Assembly (NCBI RefSeq): GCF_902459685.1
Contig: NZ_CABPSF010000001.1
Location: 1,116,001-1,180,000, forward strand
From: Pandoraea iniqua
GTDB lineage: Bacteria > Pseudomonadota > Gammaproteobacteria > Burkholderiales > Burkholderiaceae
Length of the DNA stretch: 64,000 bases
Direction: 5' to 3'
The notes below the pieces were generated by a model. It was not told where the DNA came from, did not search any database, and saw only the letters and a program-made list of their open reading frames with translations. This document shows positions 1 through 7,036 of the stretch, piece after piece (within the stretch, counting starts at the first letter, position 1; each line of letters starts with the position of its first letter). The position numbers and the translations under genes were made by a program.

Positions 1-188
1 GGCGGGTGACGGAGTCGGCATAGGATGCAGCGGTGCAACTGGATGCGTTTGCATCCTGTTAATACCGCTGATAATGAATGGCGGAATTCGACCCGAAGCC
101 GCCCTCTGCCTCGCCAGCAGGCGGTCGTTGATGCGTATATAGCCGACCTACTCAAGCAATTGTTTCGGCCGAATTTTCGATTGAAAAG
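1..188. other. Left edge, no gene supported
   Basis: No reading frame with a credible start or recognisable product was found on either strand in this leading stretch. A small hairpin (GGATGC, 4-nt loop, GCATCC) lies at about 41-56. Base composition is lower in GC than most of the window. The feature that produced this sequence may lie to the left, outside the window. Confidence 0.4.
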
Positions 189-593
189 TTAGTCGAAGTC
201 TATCCTGAAGGCGCACTCATCTTTGTACTGCTGCATTAATTCGCCCAGGACCGAATTCGAAAGGGCAGTCGTCAACGCGACCTTCAACTCCGGTGTGACG
301 CCGTCCAGGTGAAAGGAAAACCACCACCCAGACGGCGCATCGACCCAGGACACAAATAGGTCTTCGCTGCTGGTGCTCCAAAACTGAACGCTCTTCGGAG
401 TCGCCATAGACGCTTGGTTCGTGATCATGTCACGGGGAATCGCGATCTGTTTGCCGTCGTCGATCCAGCACGTTACTCGCCCCGTTTCTGGATTGGCAAG
501 TGAAAATCCAAGCGGCTGGAGCAACGCCTCGACAAAGGAAAAAATGTCCGGAAATGGGCCCTTTAGTAGGACCATCAAAATAGGCTTTGCCAT
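189..593 (-). CDS. Hypothetical protein, possible immunity-type
   Basis: The product is 134 residues if translation begins at the ATG at 593 (MAKPILMVLL). I do not recognise the family. The protein is acidic, has no signal peptide or clear membrane span, and carries a Trp-rich middle (CWIDD, FVSWVD, SGWWFSF). The frame stays open upstream to 761, but those extra 56 residues are Arg/Thr-rich and look like non-coding translation, so the shorter start is preferred although no strong ribosome site precedes it. It is the last of three small minus-strand genes beginning with a SUKH-type immunity protein, so an immunity or accessory role is possible by context only. Codon use is less GC-biased than in the housekeeping genes to the right. 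Confidence 0.5.
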   Translation of the reverse strand: MAKPILMVLLKGPFPDIFSFVEALLQPLGFSLANPETGRVTCWIDDGKQIAIPRDMITNQASMATPKSVQFWSTSSEDLFVSWVDAPSGWWFSFHLDGVTPELKVALTTALSNSVLGELMQQYKDECAFRIDFD

Positions 594-745
594 GGCGCGT
601 TCGAACTTCGGTATGTAGTTGTAACGGTGAGGTCGCGTGGCAGTCTTCCGTCGTGACCGATTGTTCACGATTCTTGTGACGATGTCGAACGTCTGCACAT
701 GGCCGTACGAAGTCCTAGGGCCGCGCGTGACTGCCCCGGATGCAG

Positions 746-979
746 TCACCGTTGAAGCCAATCTTCGCGACCGATGCCATACACGTGATCACATTCGTCG
801 TATGCCTCGTCGATTGAAAGAAACAAATGATCCGAAGTCGGAAATGGCGCGTCTAGAGATTCATACCGCATCAGTAGAAAGATTCCGTCTTCGAGTTTTT
901 CAATCTCGATCTTTACGGTCGTGCCTTCGTTTTCGCCTCGGCCATCAAGGGATTTTCGAGTTCGCGCCCAAATCAGCAT
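746..979 (-). CDS. Small hypothetical protein
   Basis: A 77-residue product from the ATG at 979 is proposed; the frame is open further to 1060. The convincing part is the C-terminal 55 or so residues (from KIEIEKLEDG through GREDWLQR), an acidic alpha/beta-looking sequence with no membrane segment. The N-terminal 25 residues look less protein-like. A GAAGG purine stretch sits 7 nt before an in-frame GTA codon (Val preceding KIEIEK), where a GTG or ATG start would be expected, so the true start may have been lost or be non-canonical. It lies between the SUKH gene and the 134-residue hypothetical gene on the same strand. I do not recognise the family. Confidence 0.4.
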   Translation of the reverse strand: MLIWARTRKSLDGRGENEGTTVKIEIEKLEDGIFLLMRYESLDAPFPTSDHLFLSIDEAYDECDHVYGIGREDWLQR

Positions 980-1069
980 AGGTGGCTCGTGTTCGTCGAA
1001 CGTAGTATTCCTATGCGCGCCGATAGTCGTCCGGCAGCAGGAACGCGACGCATATGACAACGTTTCGCG

Positions 1070-1498
1070 TTACTCGTGCCAATTCGTGACGAATGATTCA
1101 AAACTGCTCGAGACGAAATGTATTTTTCCCGTCGCTTGATCCAGAAATTCAACGGTGGGCGGTATCGTTTCATAGTTCAAGAGGATCATCCCGCCCATTG
1201 GATCTCTAGCAATTGGCACAAACTGTGATGGTAGGTTCATTGCCTGAGGCCGCAGATACCACAAGACTGTGAATAGATCTGGTGTGGTTGAGATTTCAAA
1301 AAAATCGCTAATACAGGTTGCGAAATCTGCAACGCGAAACTCTGAAATCTCCGGGCTCGCGCCATTACAGAATCGTGCCAAATCTACGTAGGCGGGCGGG
1401 AGCGGATATCCCAACCGTTGCTCCAGTGCGGCGATTGCATCTTCGCTCGCACTTTCCCCTTGCGCGATGCCGTAACTCGTCCAGTCGATGTTTGCCAT
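1070..1498 (-). CDS. SMI1/KNR4 (SUKH) family immunity protein
   Basis: The 142-residue product matches the SUKH fold pattern: an early helix followed by a segment with EQRLGYPLPPAYVDL and FCNGA (about residues 25-47), then FVPIARDPMGGMILLNY and a C-terminal HFVSSSFESFV. SUKH proteins are known as immunity partners of contact-dependent and polymorphic nuclease or deaminase toxins. The start at 1498 is chosen because GGAGG lies 8 nt upstream; an in-frame ATG at 1537 has no such site. No toxin gene is in the window, so it is an orphan here. It heads a run of three small minus-strand genes in comparatively low-GC DNA, consistent with horizontal acquisition. Confidence 0.8.
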   Translation of the reverse strand: MANIDWTSYGIAQGESASEDAIAALEQRLGYPLPPAYVDLARFCNGASPEISEFRVADFATCISDFFEISTTPDLFTVLWYLRPQAMNLPSQFVPIARDPMGGMILLNYETIPPTVEFLDQATGKIHFVSSSFESFVTNWHE

Positions 1499-1624
1499 CG
1501 AAACGTCCTCCCACTTGATTGCTGTAGTGTTCATCACTTCCCAGAGGAGCCGCCCTTGGCGATCGCGGTCAAAAGCGATCGGCTGCTCATGCCCGTACTT
1601 TTTCGAACGCTAAGGCATTCGGAT

Positions 1625-2134
1625 TTATGGATCCGGCATCGACAGCCGACGATCGATAGTTTCGACGGCACGTTCAATCGAAGCGTTGGCTGTGTCGATG
1701 ACAAGATGTTCTGATTCCCATGCATCGTATTGACGCTCGAGCACGTCCTTCCAGGTTGGCAGCTTGTGGCCAAGGATGTCTGCCTGTCGTTCCTCGACCC
1801 TCAAACGGTGCGCCGTTTTATCTGAACAGATCAACTCAATCTCGAAGATGCTCACGCCTGCTTCAAGCGCCACACGTCTCCAAGCGTTACGCGTCACATG
1901 CAGCGAATTGACTGAGTCCGCAACGACGGTCAACCCAAGGCGCAAATTATCTTTCGCAACTGCATATCCGGCCAGATAGCCGGCAGGTCCGATATCCGCC
2001 CCGTTGCTCCCGGCCGCCATAAAAGCCTGTTCCAACGTATCGATCCGCAAATATACTGCCGCGAGCTTGCGAGCAAGTGCTTGCGCTACCGTTGTCTTTC
2101 CGGTGCCCGGTAGCCCTCCGAACGCAATCAACAT
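1625..2134 (-). CDS. AAA family ATPase / small P-loop kinase
   Basis: The product is 169 residues with an N-terminal Walker A motif GLPGTGKT (residues 7-14) straight after MLIAFG. It resembles the family of small predicted kinases (gluconate/zeta-toxin-like P-loop fold): an acidic RIDTLEQ segment, a VADSVNS strand, and an Arg-rich lid (HRLRVEERQ). Substrate is unknown. The start at 2134 is favoured over the in-frame ATG at 2152 because AGGGAG lies 8 nt before it. It stands alone between the immunity-type gene and the divergently oriented MFS exporter, in the same lower-GC edge region. Confidence 0.75.
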   Translation of the reverse strand: MLIAFGGLPGTGKTTVAQALARKLAAVYLRIDTLEQAFMAAGSNGADIGPAGYLAGYAVAKDNLRLGLTVVADSVNSLHVTRNAWRRVALEAGVSIFEIELICSDKTAHRLRVEERQADILGHKLPTWKDVLERQYDAWESEHLVIDTANASIERAVETIDRRLSMPDP

Positions 2135-2361
2135 TTTCGACGCTCCCTGCATTGGAATATTGGCTGATTGTCGCGGATTGCAGCCGCGACCTCCAGTGGC
2201 CGGTGTTGGCCGAAAACGGTCGTCGCCCTTAGGTCGCTGAAACTTTTTCCAATCTATACGGCCCGCGCCCAGCGGCGTAGCGTGCGAGACATCCCGACCC
2301 CGCTACGCCGTTAGCGTTTTATTTCCGATGAACACCGCCTCAGCGCCCTCCGCAACTAACG

Positions 2362-2393
2362 TGATAGAATCGTTGACTGATCAAACATTGATC
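2362..2393 (+). promoter_or_regulatory. MFS/MarR promoter with operator-like inverted repeats
   Basis: TGATAGAAT (2362-2370) reads as an extended -10 element (TGn-TAGAAT). Immediately downstream is a perfect inverted repeat GATCAA-ACA-TTGATC (2379-2393), overlapped by a second one, TTGA-CTGA-TCAA (2373-2384). Both lie before the MFS start at 2404, where a bound repressor would block transcription. The MarR gene coupled to the exporter is the likely regulator; this is inference from position and symmetry. Confidence 0.55.
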
Positions 2394-2403
2394 CGTCCAA
2401 AAA

Positions 2404-3999
2404 ATGTCTTCTAATCCGTCCACCCCGCATTCGGCGGGGCAGGTGTTGCCTTTTCGGCAGTCCATCGTGGCGATGCTGGGTTTGTGTTTCTGTACGATGC
2501 TGGTCGCGCTCGACCAGACCGTCGTCGGGACCGCGCTGCCGACCATCGTCGCTGAACTCAAGGGGTTCGAGTACTACGCGTGGGTTGCCACGTCGTATCT
2601 GCTCACCTCCGTCATTACCGTGCCGATCTTCGGCCGGCTCGGCGACTACTACGGGCGAAAGCCGTTTGTGATCGCCGCCATCGTCGTCTTCACCGGGGCT
2701 TCCGTCCTGTGTGGTGCGGCGAACAGCATGCCGTTCCTCGTGATCGCGCGTGCGCTGCAAGGCATCGGTGGCGGCATGCTCGTCGGTACCGCCTTCGCCT
2801 GCATTCCTGAACTGTTCCCCGATCCGCACGTGCGCCTGCGCTGGCAAGTCATGCTCAGCTCGGCGTTCGGTATTGCGAATGCCATCGGCCCCTCGCTCGG
2901 TGGCTTTCTCACGGAAGCCTATGGCTGGCGCTCGGTGTTCTACGTGAACCTGCCCGTCGGCTTGCTCGGCCTCTGGTTTGTCGCTCGCCATCTGCCCCAT
3001 ATGCGCGCCGACGAACACGGCAAGGCCAGTCTCGACTGGCTGGGCGCACTGCTGATCGCCGCCGCACTCGGCAGCCTGCAAATGCTCGTCGAATGGTTGC
3101 CGGCAGACGGTCTCTCGCGCGGCGTGGTGTTTCTCTTCGTCGCGTTCGTCGTGACGTCGCTCGCGCTCTACTGGTGGGAGCAACGCACGTCGCATCCGAT
3201 TATTCCGTTCGAAATGTTCCGTAACCCGAGTCTGGCGGCGCTCTTTGTACTGGCGGTTTTTGGCGGCTTTTCGATGTTCGGTGTGCTGTTCTACGCGCCG
3301 TTGATGTTGCAAGGCGGCTTTGGTCTGTCGCCCCGCGAAACCGGTTTGCTGATCACGCCTATGGTGGTGTGTATCACCGTCGGCAGTATTGCCAATGGTC
3401 GACTGATTACGCGTCTGCGCAATCCGAATGTCATGCTCTATGGCGGCTTCTTATTGCTCGCGATTGCTTGTGCAGGCGTGATCACCACGCATCGCGGCAC
3501 GCCGCATGGCCTCATCGCTTTCTATATGCTGCTCGCCGGTCTGGGCCTCGGCTTTGTGTTGCCGAACCTCACGGTGTTCGCGCAGGAAGTGGCGGGACGT
3601 GCGCACCTTGGCATTGCCACCGCACTCATGCAGTCGCTGCGCATGATTGGCGGCATGCTCGGGACGGCAATCGTCGGTACGCTCGTGGGCCATAGCTACA
3701 CCGCACGCGTGAAGGAGTCACTCGTCGCTACCGGCGGCCAGCAATGGACGGCGCAACTCACCGATCCGCAGATTCTCGTCAACGCGCAAGCGCAGAGCGA
3801 TTTTCTGGCAACGGTGGCCCATATGGGACAGAACGGCGCGTTGCTGATCGAAGCGTCGCGTACGGCGCTCGTCGGCGCCATTCACAACGGACAGATGCTG
3901 TCGCTCGCCGCGGCACTTGCTGGGCTGTGGTTTGTTCGCCGTGTGCCGCTCATTCGTCTTTCGCGCGGCGCCAAGCCGACGCCGCCTGCCGGAGAGTAA
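2404..3999 (+). CDS. DHA2-type MFS drug exporter
   Basis: This 531-residue inner-membrane protein is a drug:H+ antiporter of the 14-helix DHA2 group. Seen in the sequence: LDQTVVGTALPTI in the first helix (about residues 36-48, the D1-type motif), the loop motif GRLGDYYGRKP after helix 2 (about residue 77), ALQGIGGGM in helix 4 and the antiporter motif region GPSLGGFL in helix 5. The hydrophobic profile continues to the C terminus with a short cytoplasmic tail. The substrate cannot be told from sequence. Its stop codon is 4 nt before the MarR gene, whose ribosome site lies inside the end of this gene, so the pair is one operon. Operator-like repeats lie just upstream. Confidence 0.9.
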   Translation: MSSNPSTPHSAGQVLPFRQSIVAMLGLCFCTMLVALDQTVVGTALPTIVAELKGFEYYAWVATSYLLTSVITVPIFGRLGDYYGRKPFVIAAIVVFTGASVLCGAANSMPFLVIARALQGIGGGMLVGTAFACIPELFPDPHVRLRWQVMLSSAFGIANAIGPSLGGFLTEAYGWRSVFYVNLPVGLLGLWFVARHLPHMRADEHGKASLDWLGALLIAAALGSLQMLVEWLPADGLSRGVVFLFVAFVVTSLALYWWEQRTSHPIIPFEMFRNPSLAALFVLAVFGGFSMFGVLFYAPLMLQGGFGLSPRETGLLITPMVVCITVGSIANGRLITRLRNPNVMLYGGFLLLAIACAGVITTHRGTPHGLIAFYMLLAGLGLGFVLPNLTVFAQEVAGRAHLGIATALMQSLRMIGGMLGTAIVGTLVGHSYTARVKESLVATGGQQWTAQLTDPQILVNAQAQSDFLATVAHMGQNGALLIEASRTALVGAIHNGQMLSLAAALAGLWFVRRVPLIRLSRGAKPTPPAGE

Positions 4000-4003
4000 T
4001 GGC

Positions 4004-4546
4004 ATGCCGACACCACTGAAACGCAACGTCATTCAGCAACTGAGCCTGACGTATCGCGCCATGATGAGCGCGTTCGACGCCAAGGTCGGGCACCCGCTGC
4101 CACGCTGGCGCATCATTTTTGCGCTGGCCGAGCGCGGTACGTGTTCGCAGAAGTTTCTCGCCGAACACTGCCGTCTCGATCCCGCGCAACTCACGCGCCA
4201 ACTGCAATCGATGGAAGCGCTCGGCTGGCTCACACGCGTGACCGATCCCGATGACAACCGGCTCACCAACGTCACGCTCACCGACGATGGCAAGCGCGTG
4301 CACGATGAAGCCACGCCGCGCCGTCAGGCGTTTTTCGACGATGCGCTCGACGGCATGACCGCCGCCGACATCGCCGCACTGGAAAGCGCATTGGTTCATC
4401 TCGAAGCGCGCTTCAAGTCGGTATCGTCGCGTGCGCGTGGCGGGGAGGACGCAGGTAAGGCTGTCGCAGAGAAGGGTAATGACGCGACGCCAGAGGCATC
4501 GACGGCACCGCGCAAGCGTGCGGCGAAAAAGTCGATCGTCACTTAG
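4004..4546 (+). CDS. MarR family transcriptional regulator
   Basis: The 180-residue product has the winged-helix pattern of MarR repressors: N-terminal dimerisation helix, helix-turn-helix around CSQKFLAEHCRLDPAQLTRQL, a wing TRVTDPDDNRLTNVTLTDDG, and a C-terminal helix. A roughly 35-residue Lys/Ala-rich tail follows and is likely disordered. The start at 4004 is set by GGAGAG (3991-3996), 7 nt upstream and inside the end of the MFS gene, which implies translational coupling. MarR proteins beside exporters usually repress their own operon and release on binding a phenolic ligand; the palindromes at 2373-2393 are candidate sites. Confidence 0.88.
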   Translation: MPTPLKRNVIQQLSLTYRAMMSAFDAKVGHPLPRWRIIFALAERGTCSQKFLAEHCRLDPAQLTRQLQSMEALGWLTRVTDPDDNRLTNVTLTDDGKRVHDEATPRRQAFFDDALDGMTAADIAALESALVHLEARFKSVSSRARGGEDAGKAVAEKGNDATPEASTAPRKRAAKKSIVT

Positions 4547-4592
4547 TCAGTCCGCCAGTCAGCCGACAACTCGCCCGAAAGTCAGTCCGCCA
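4545..4592. repeat. 13-bp direct repeat after MarR gene
   Basis: AGTCAGTCCGCCA occurs at 4545-4557, overlapping the MarR stop codon, and again at 4580-4592. Related GTCAGCC words follow. No function is evident; it may reflect slippage or local duplication. Confidence 0.5.
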
Positions 4593-4640
4593 TTCGGTCA
4601 GCCCGTCAGCCTTGTGTAGCGATCGCACCCGCCTCAATGC

Positions 4641-4667
4641 AAGAAGCCGCCCTCGGGCGGCTTCTTT
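4641..4667. terminator. Bidirectional terminator between convergent genes
   Basis: A perfect 12-bp stem (AAGAAGCCGCCC, 2-nt loop, GGGCGGCTTCTT) is flanked by A and T runs. It lies between the MarR gene (plus) and the D-amino-acid dehydratase gene (minus), so it can serve both. Confidence 0.85.
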
Positions 4668-4694
4668 GCTTTCACCTGCGCGTTCGTCAGTCGA

Positions 4695-5966
4695 TCAGAA
4701 GAACGTCTGCACGACCTCAACCACGTTGTAATCGCCATCGACGACCGGCAGGTGACGCCACTTGTCGAACGTGAGGCACGGGTGCGAGATGTCGAACGCG
4801 ATCATGTCGCCCACTTGAATGTCGTCGCCCGGTGCGATGCGCAGATAAGCGTGCTGATCCATCATGCCCGTGATTTCCCAATGCTCGGGCGTCGCGGCCG
4901 GTGCCTTGTCCTTGCCCGGACGGAAGCGCTGTGCCGGTTCCGGCATACCCGCATCGAACGCCGCGTCGCGCTTGCCCAGCGCAATGATGGCGCGCTCGGC
5001 TTCCGGAATCGATTGCACGTAAGCCCACAGTTGCAACGCCGGTTGCAGTTGCGAGCGCATTTGCTTCGCAATCGGATTACGCGTGGCGATCTGCGCCTGC
5101 GCGGCCTTGTAGATGCCCACGTCGTGCGTGAGATAGCAGCCGGGACGCAGCACCACGTCGAGCGGCGCGCCCACGTCCTTGTTGGCGAACTCTTCCGCCA
5201 CGATGTCGTACCACGCCGAGCCCGCCCCCGATAGCACCGCCGGCGTGCGCTCGATGCGACCCGCCGCGATCAGCTCGCGTGTGATGCCGACCGCACGTTG
5301 CAGGAACGCGCGAATATCGGCTTCCGTGCTGAGTACGCCCTCGTAGACTTCGACACCCGCCAGCTTCACGGCGTCTTTGTACTCGGTAAGCGCATCTAGC
5401 ACCGCCTGCTGTTGTGCGCTATCACGCACACCGGTACGTCCACCCGTCACGCCCAACTCGATCAGCACCTGAATCTGCTGCTTGCGGGCGCGGAAGAACT
5501 CGCCCAAATGCGCGACCGCTGCGGCGGAATCCACCAGACAGAAAAACTCGAAACTCGGATCGGCGAGCAGGTCGGCAATCATCGTCATGTTGCGCTTGCC
5601 GACCAACTGGTTGGCCATCAACACGCGACGCACGCCATGGTGATACGCCGCATTGGTTTGCTGCGCAGTGGCCAGCGTGATGCCCCACGCGCCACCGTCC
5701 AACTGACGGCGGAACAGCTTCGGCGCCATCGTCGTCTTGCCGTGCGGCGCGAGCTTCACCCCGTATTCGTGAACGAAACGCTGCATCCACGCGAGGTTGT
5801 GGCGAATCTTGTCCTCGTAGAGCACCGCCGTCGGCAGGCTCAGGTCTTCGTTCAGCAAATTCCAGCCCAGTCCCGTCGTGGCCGACGGCGCCAAGGCGGC
5901 ATCCAATGCGCCGAGCCCCTTGTTGAGGGTATCGATCATGCCATGTTGATAGTTTGTATCAGTCAT
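4695..5966 (-). CDS. D-amino-acid dehydratase/deaminase (DSD1-like, fold-type III PLP)
   Basis: The 423-residue enzyme belongs to the alanine-racemase-fold (type III) PLP proteins that include eukaryotic-type D-serine dehydratase and D-threonine aldolase. The PLP lysine is in PHGKTTMAP (Lys77). The C-terminal domain has ISHPCLTFDKW, matching the His-x-Cys zinc site of D-serine dehydratase (His395, Cys397). It should convert a D-hydroxyamino acid to a 2-keto acid and ammonia through an enamine; the exact substrate is uncertain. The start at 5966 has GGAG 8 nt upstream; an in-frame ATG at 6008 is less likely. It is divergent from rpiR/D-aminoacylase/ridA, whose products fit the same pathway. 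Confidence 0.82.
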   Translation of the reverse strand: MTDTNYQHGMIDTLNKGLGALDAALAPSATTGLGWNLLNEDLSLPTAVLYEDKIRHNLAWMQRFVHEYGVKLAPHGKTTMAPKLFRRQLDGGAWGITLATAQQTNAAYHHGVRRVLMANQLVGKRNMTMIADLLADPSFEFFCLVDSAAAVAHLGEFFRARKQQIQVLIELGVTGGRTGVRDSAQQQAVLDALTEYKDAVKLAGVEVYEGVLSTEADIRAFLQRAVGITRELIAAGRIERTPAVLSGAGSAWYDIVAEEFANKDVGAPLDVVLRPGCYLTHDVGIYKAAQAQIATRNPIAKQMRSQLQPALQLWAYVQSIPEAERAIIALGKRDAAFDAGMPEPAQRFRPGKDKAPAATPEHWEITGMMDQHAYLRIAPGDDIQVGDMIAFDISHPCLTFDKWRHLPVVDGDYNVVEVVQTFF

Positions 5967-6023
5967 TGAGAATTCTCCACGAAGAGCCCGCGGGCCATGC
6001 CTCGCCATTAGCCGAATGGCTCC

Positions 6024-6055
6024 TATAATAGCGTTGAATTACCAGCGTTTGACAA
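6024..6055 (-). promoter_or_regulatory. Divergent promoter region, D-amino-acid unit
   Basis: On the minus strand TTGTCA (6055-6050) and TATTAT (6030-6025), 19 nt apart, form a plausible sigma-70 promoter for the dehydratase gene. On the plus strand an imperfect inverted repeat (TTTGACAATTTTG near 6048 against CAAAATCTGAAA near 6083) spans the AT-rich centre between the divergent genes and is a candidate RpiR site. No clear plus-strand -10 was picked. Confidence 0.4.
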
Positions 6056-6153
6056 TTTTGTTATAAAGTACCAGAAATTCGTCAAAATCTGAAACCGGCG
6101 CCCATCGGGGCCCCACCCCGACCCAATTTGCGATCCAATCCGCGACCCAATAC

Positions 6154-7035
6154 ATGACTGAGCCCTTCGATATCGTGACGCGCGTGGCAGAACGCAGCGA
6201 CGCCCTGAGCCAAGCCGAGCGCAAGGTCGCGCAGGTGGTGCTCGAGGACGTGGCGGGCGCCGCAGCCTCATCGATCAACGTGCTCGCAGACCGTGCTGGC
6301 GTGAGCGAGGCGAGCGTCACGCGTTTTGCGAAGGCGATGGGCTGCCGCGACGTGCGCGATCTCAAACTTCGTCTGGCGCAGGCGGCGGTGGTCGGGCAGC
6401 GCTTCTTTGGCGCGAACGCCGCCAACGGACAAGATGGCTCGGGCGAGACGATCGATCGCATCGCGGACGATATTCAGACAACGCTACAGGTGCACCGCGC
6501 GCTCATCAAGCCGGACACGGTGCGGCGCGCCGCCGGACGCCTCGCGTCCGCCCGCATGGTCTACGCGTTCGGGATGGGCGGCGGCTCGTCGCTCATGGCC
6601 GACGAAGCCCGTTACCGCCTCGTGCGGCTTGGGCGCCCGATTGCCAGCTATCAGGACGCCGTGCTGGCGCGCATGGTGGCGGGCACGCTGAATCGTGAAG
6701 ACGTGGTGCTGGCGTTTTCCGTCAGCGGTCACACGCCGGAGTTGCTGTCGGCCTGCGAGGTCGCCCGCGAATACGGCGCGCAGTTGATCGCGATCACGGC
6801 CACCGGCTCGCCGCTGGCGGCGCTCGCTGATGAAGTGCTGCCGATTCGCGCGCTGGAAACCGATTTCATTTTCAAACCGTCGTCGTCGCGCTACGCCATG
6901 TTGCTGGCCATGGATGTGCTCGCCACGGAACTGGCGCTACTGGCCAAGCCGCAGAGTCAGGCGCTGCTGCGGCGGATCAAGTACGTGCTCGACACGCATC
7001 GGGGTGGCGGCGATCGCCAGCCTCTGGGAGATTGA
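6154..7035 (+). CDS. RpiR family transcriptional regulator
   Basis: The 293-residue product has the two RpiR parts: an N-terminal winged HTH (ALSQAERKVAQVVLED, then INVLADRAGVSEASVTRFAKAMG at about residues 42-64) and a C-terminal SIS sugar-isomerase domain (VYAFGMGGGSSLMADEA; VLAFSVSGHTPELLSACEVA; AITATGSPLAALADEVL). RpiR proteins sense phosphosugars or related metabolites through the SIS fold. It is followed after 1 nt by the D-aminoacylase gene, so it is the first gene of that operon and faces the dehydratase gene. A role in controlling the divergent unit is inferred. Confidence 0.88.
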   Translation: MTEPFDIVTRVAERSDALSQAERKVAQVVLEDVAGAAASSINVLADRAGVSEASVTRFAKAMGCRDVRDLKLRLAQAAVVGQRFFGANAANGQDGSGETIDRIADDIQTTLQVHRALIKPDTVRRAAGRLASARMVYAFGMGGGSSLMADEARYRLVRLGRPIASYQDAVLARMVAGTLNREDVVLAFSVSGHTPELLSACEVAREYGAQLIAITATGSPLAALADEVLPIRALETDFIFKPSSSRYAMLLAMDVLATELALLAKPQSQALLRRIKYVLDTHRGGGDRQPLGD

Positions 7036-7036
7036 T

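Noticed and set aside
1-188. Possible tRNA remnant or attachment site suggested by a GAATTCGACCC-like stretch
   Set aside because: No cloverleaf could be drawn around it and no integrase or direct repeat was seen in the window.
6049-6067. TTGACA followed by TATAAA on the plus strand before rpiR
   Set aside because: The two boxes are only 7 nt apart, which is too close for a sigma-70 promoter.
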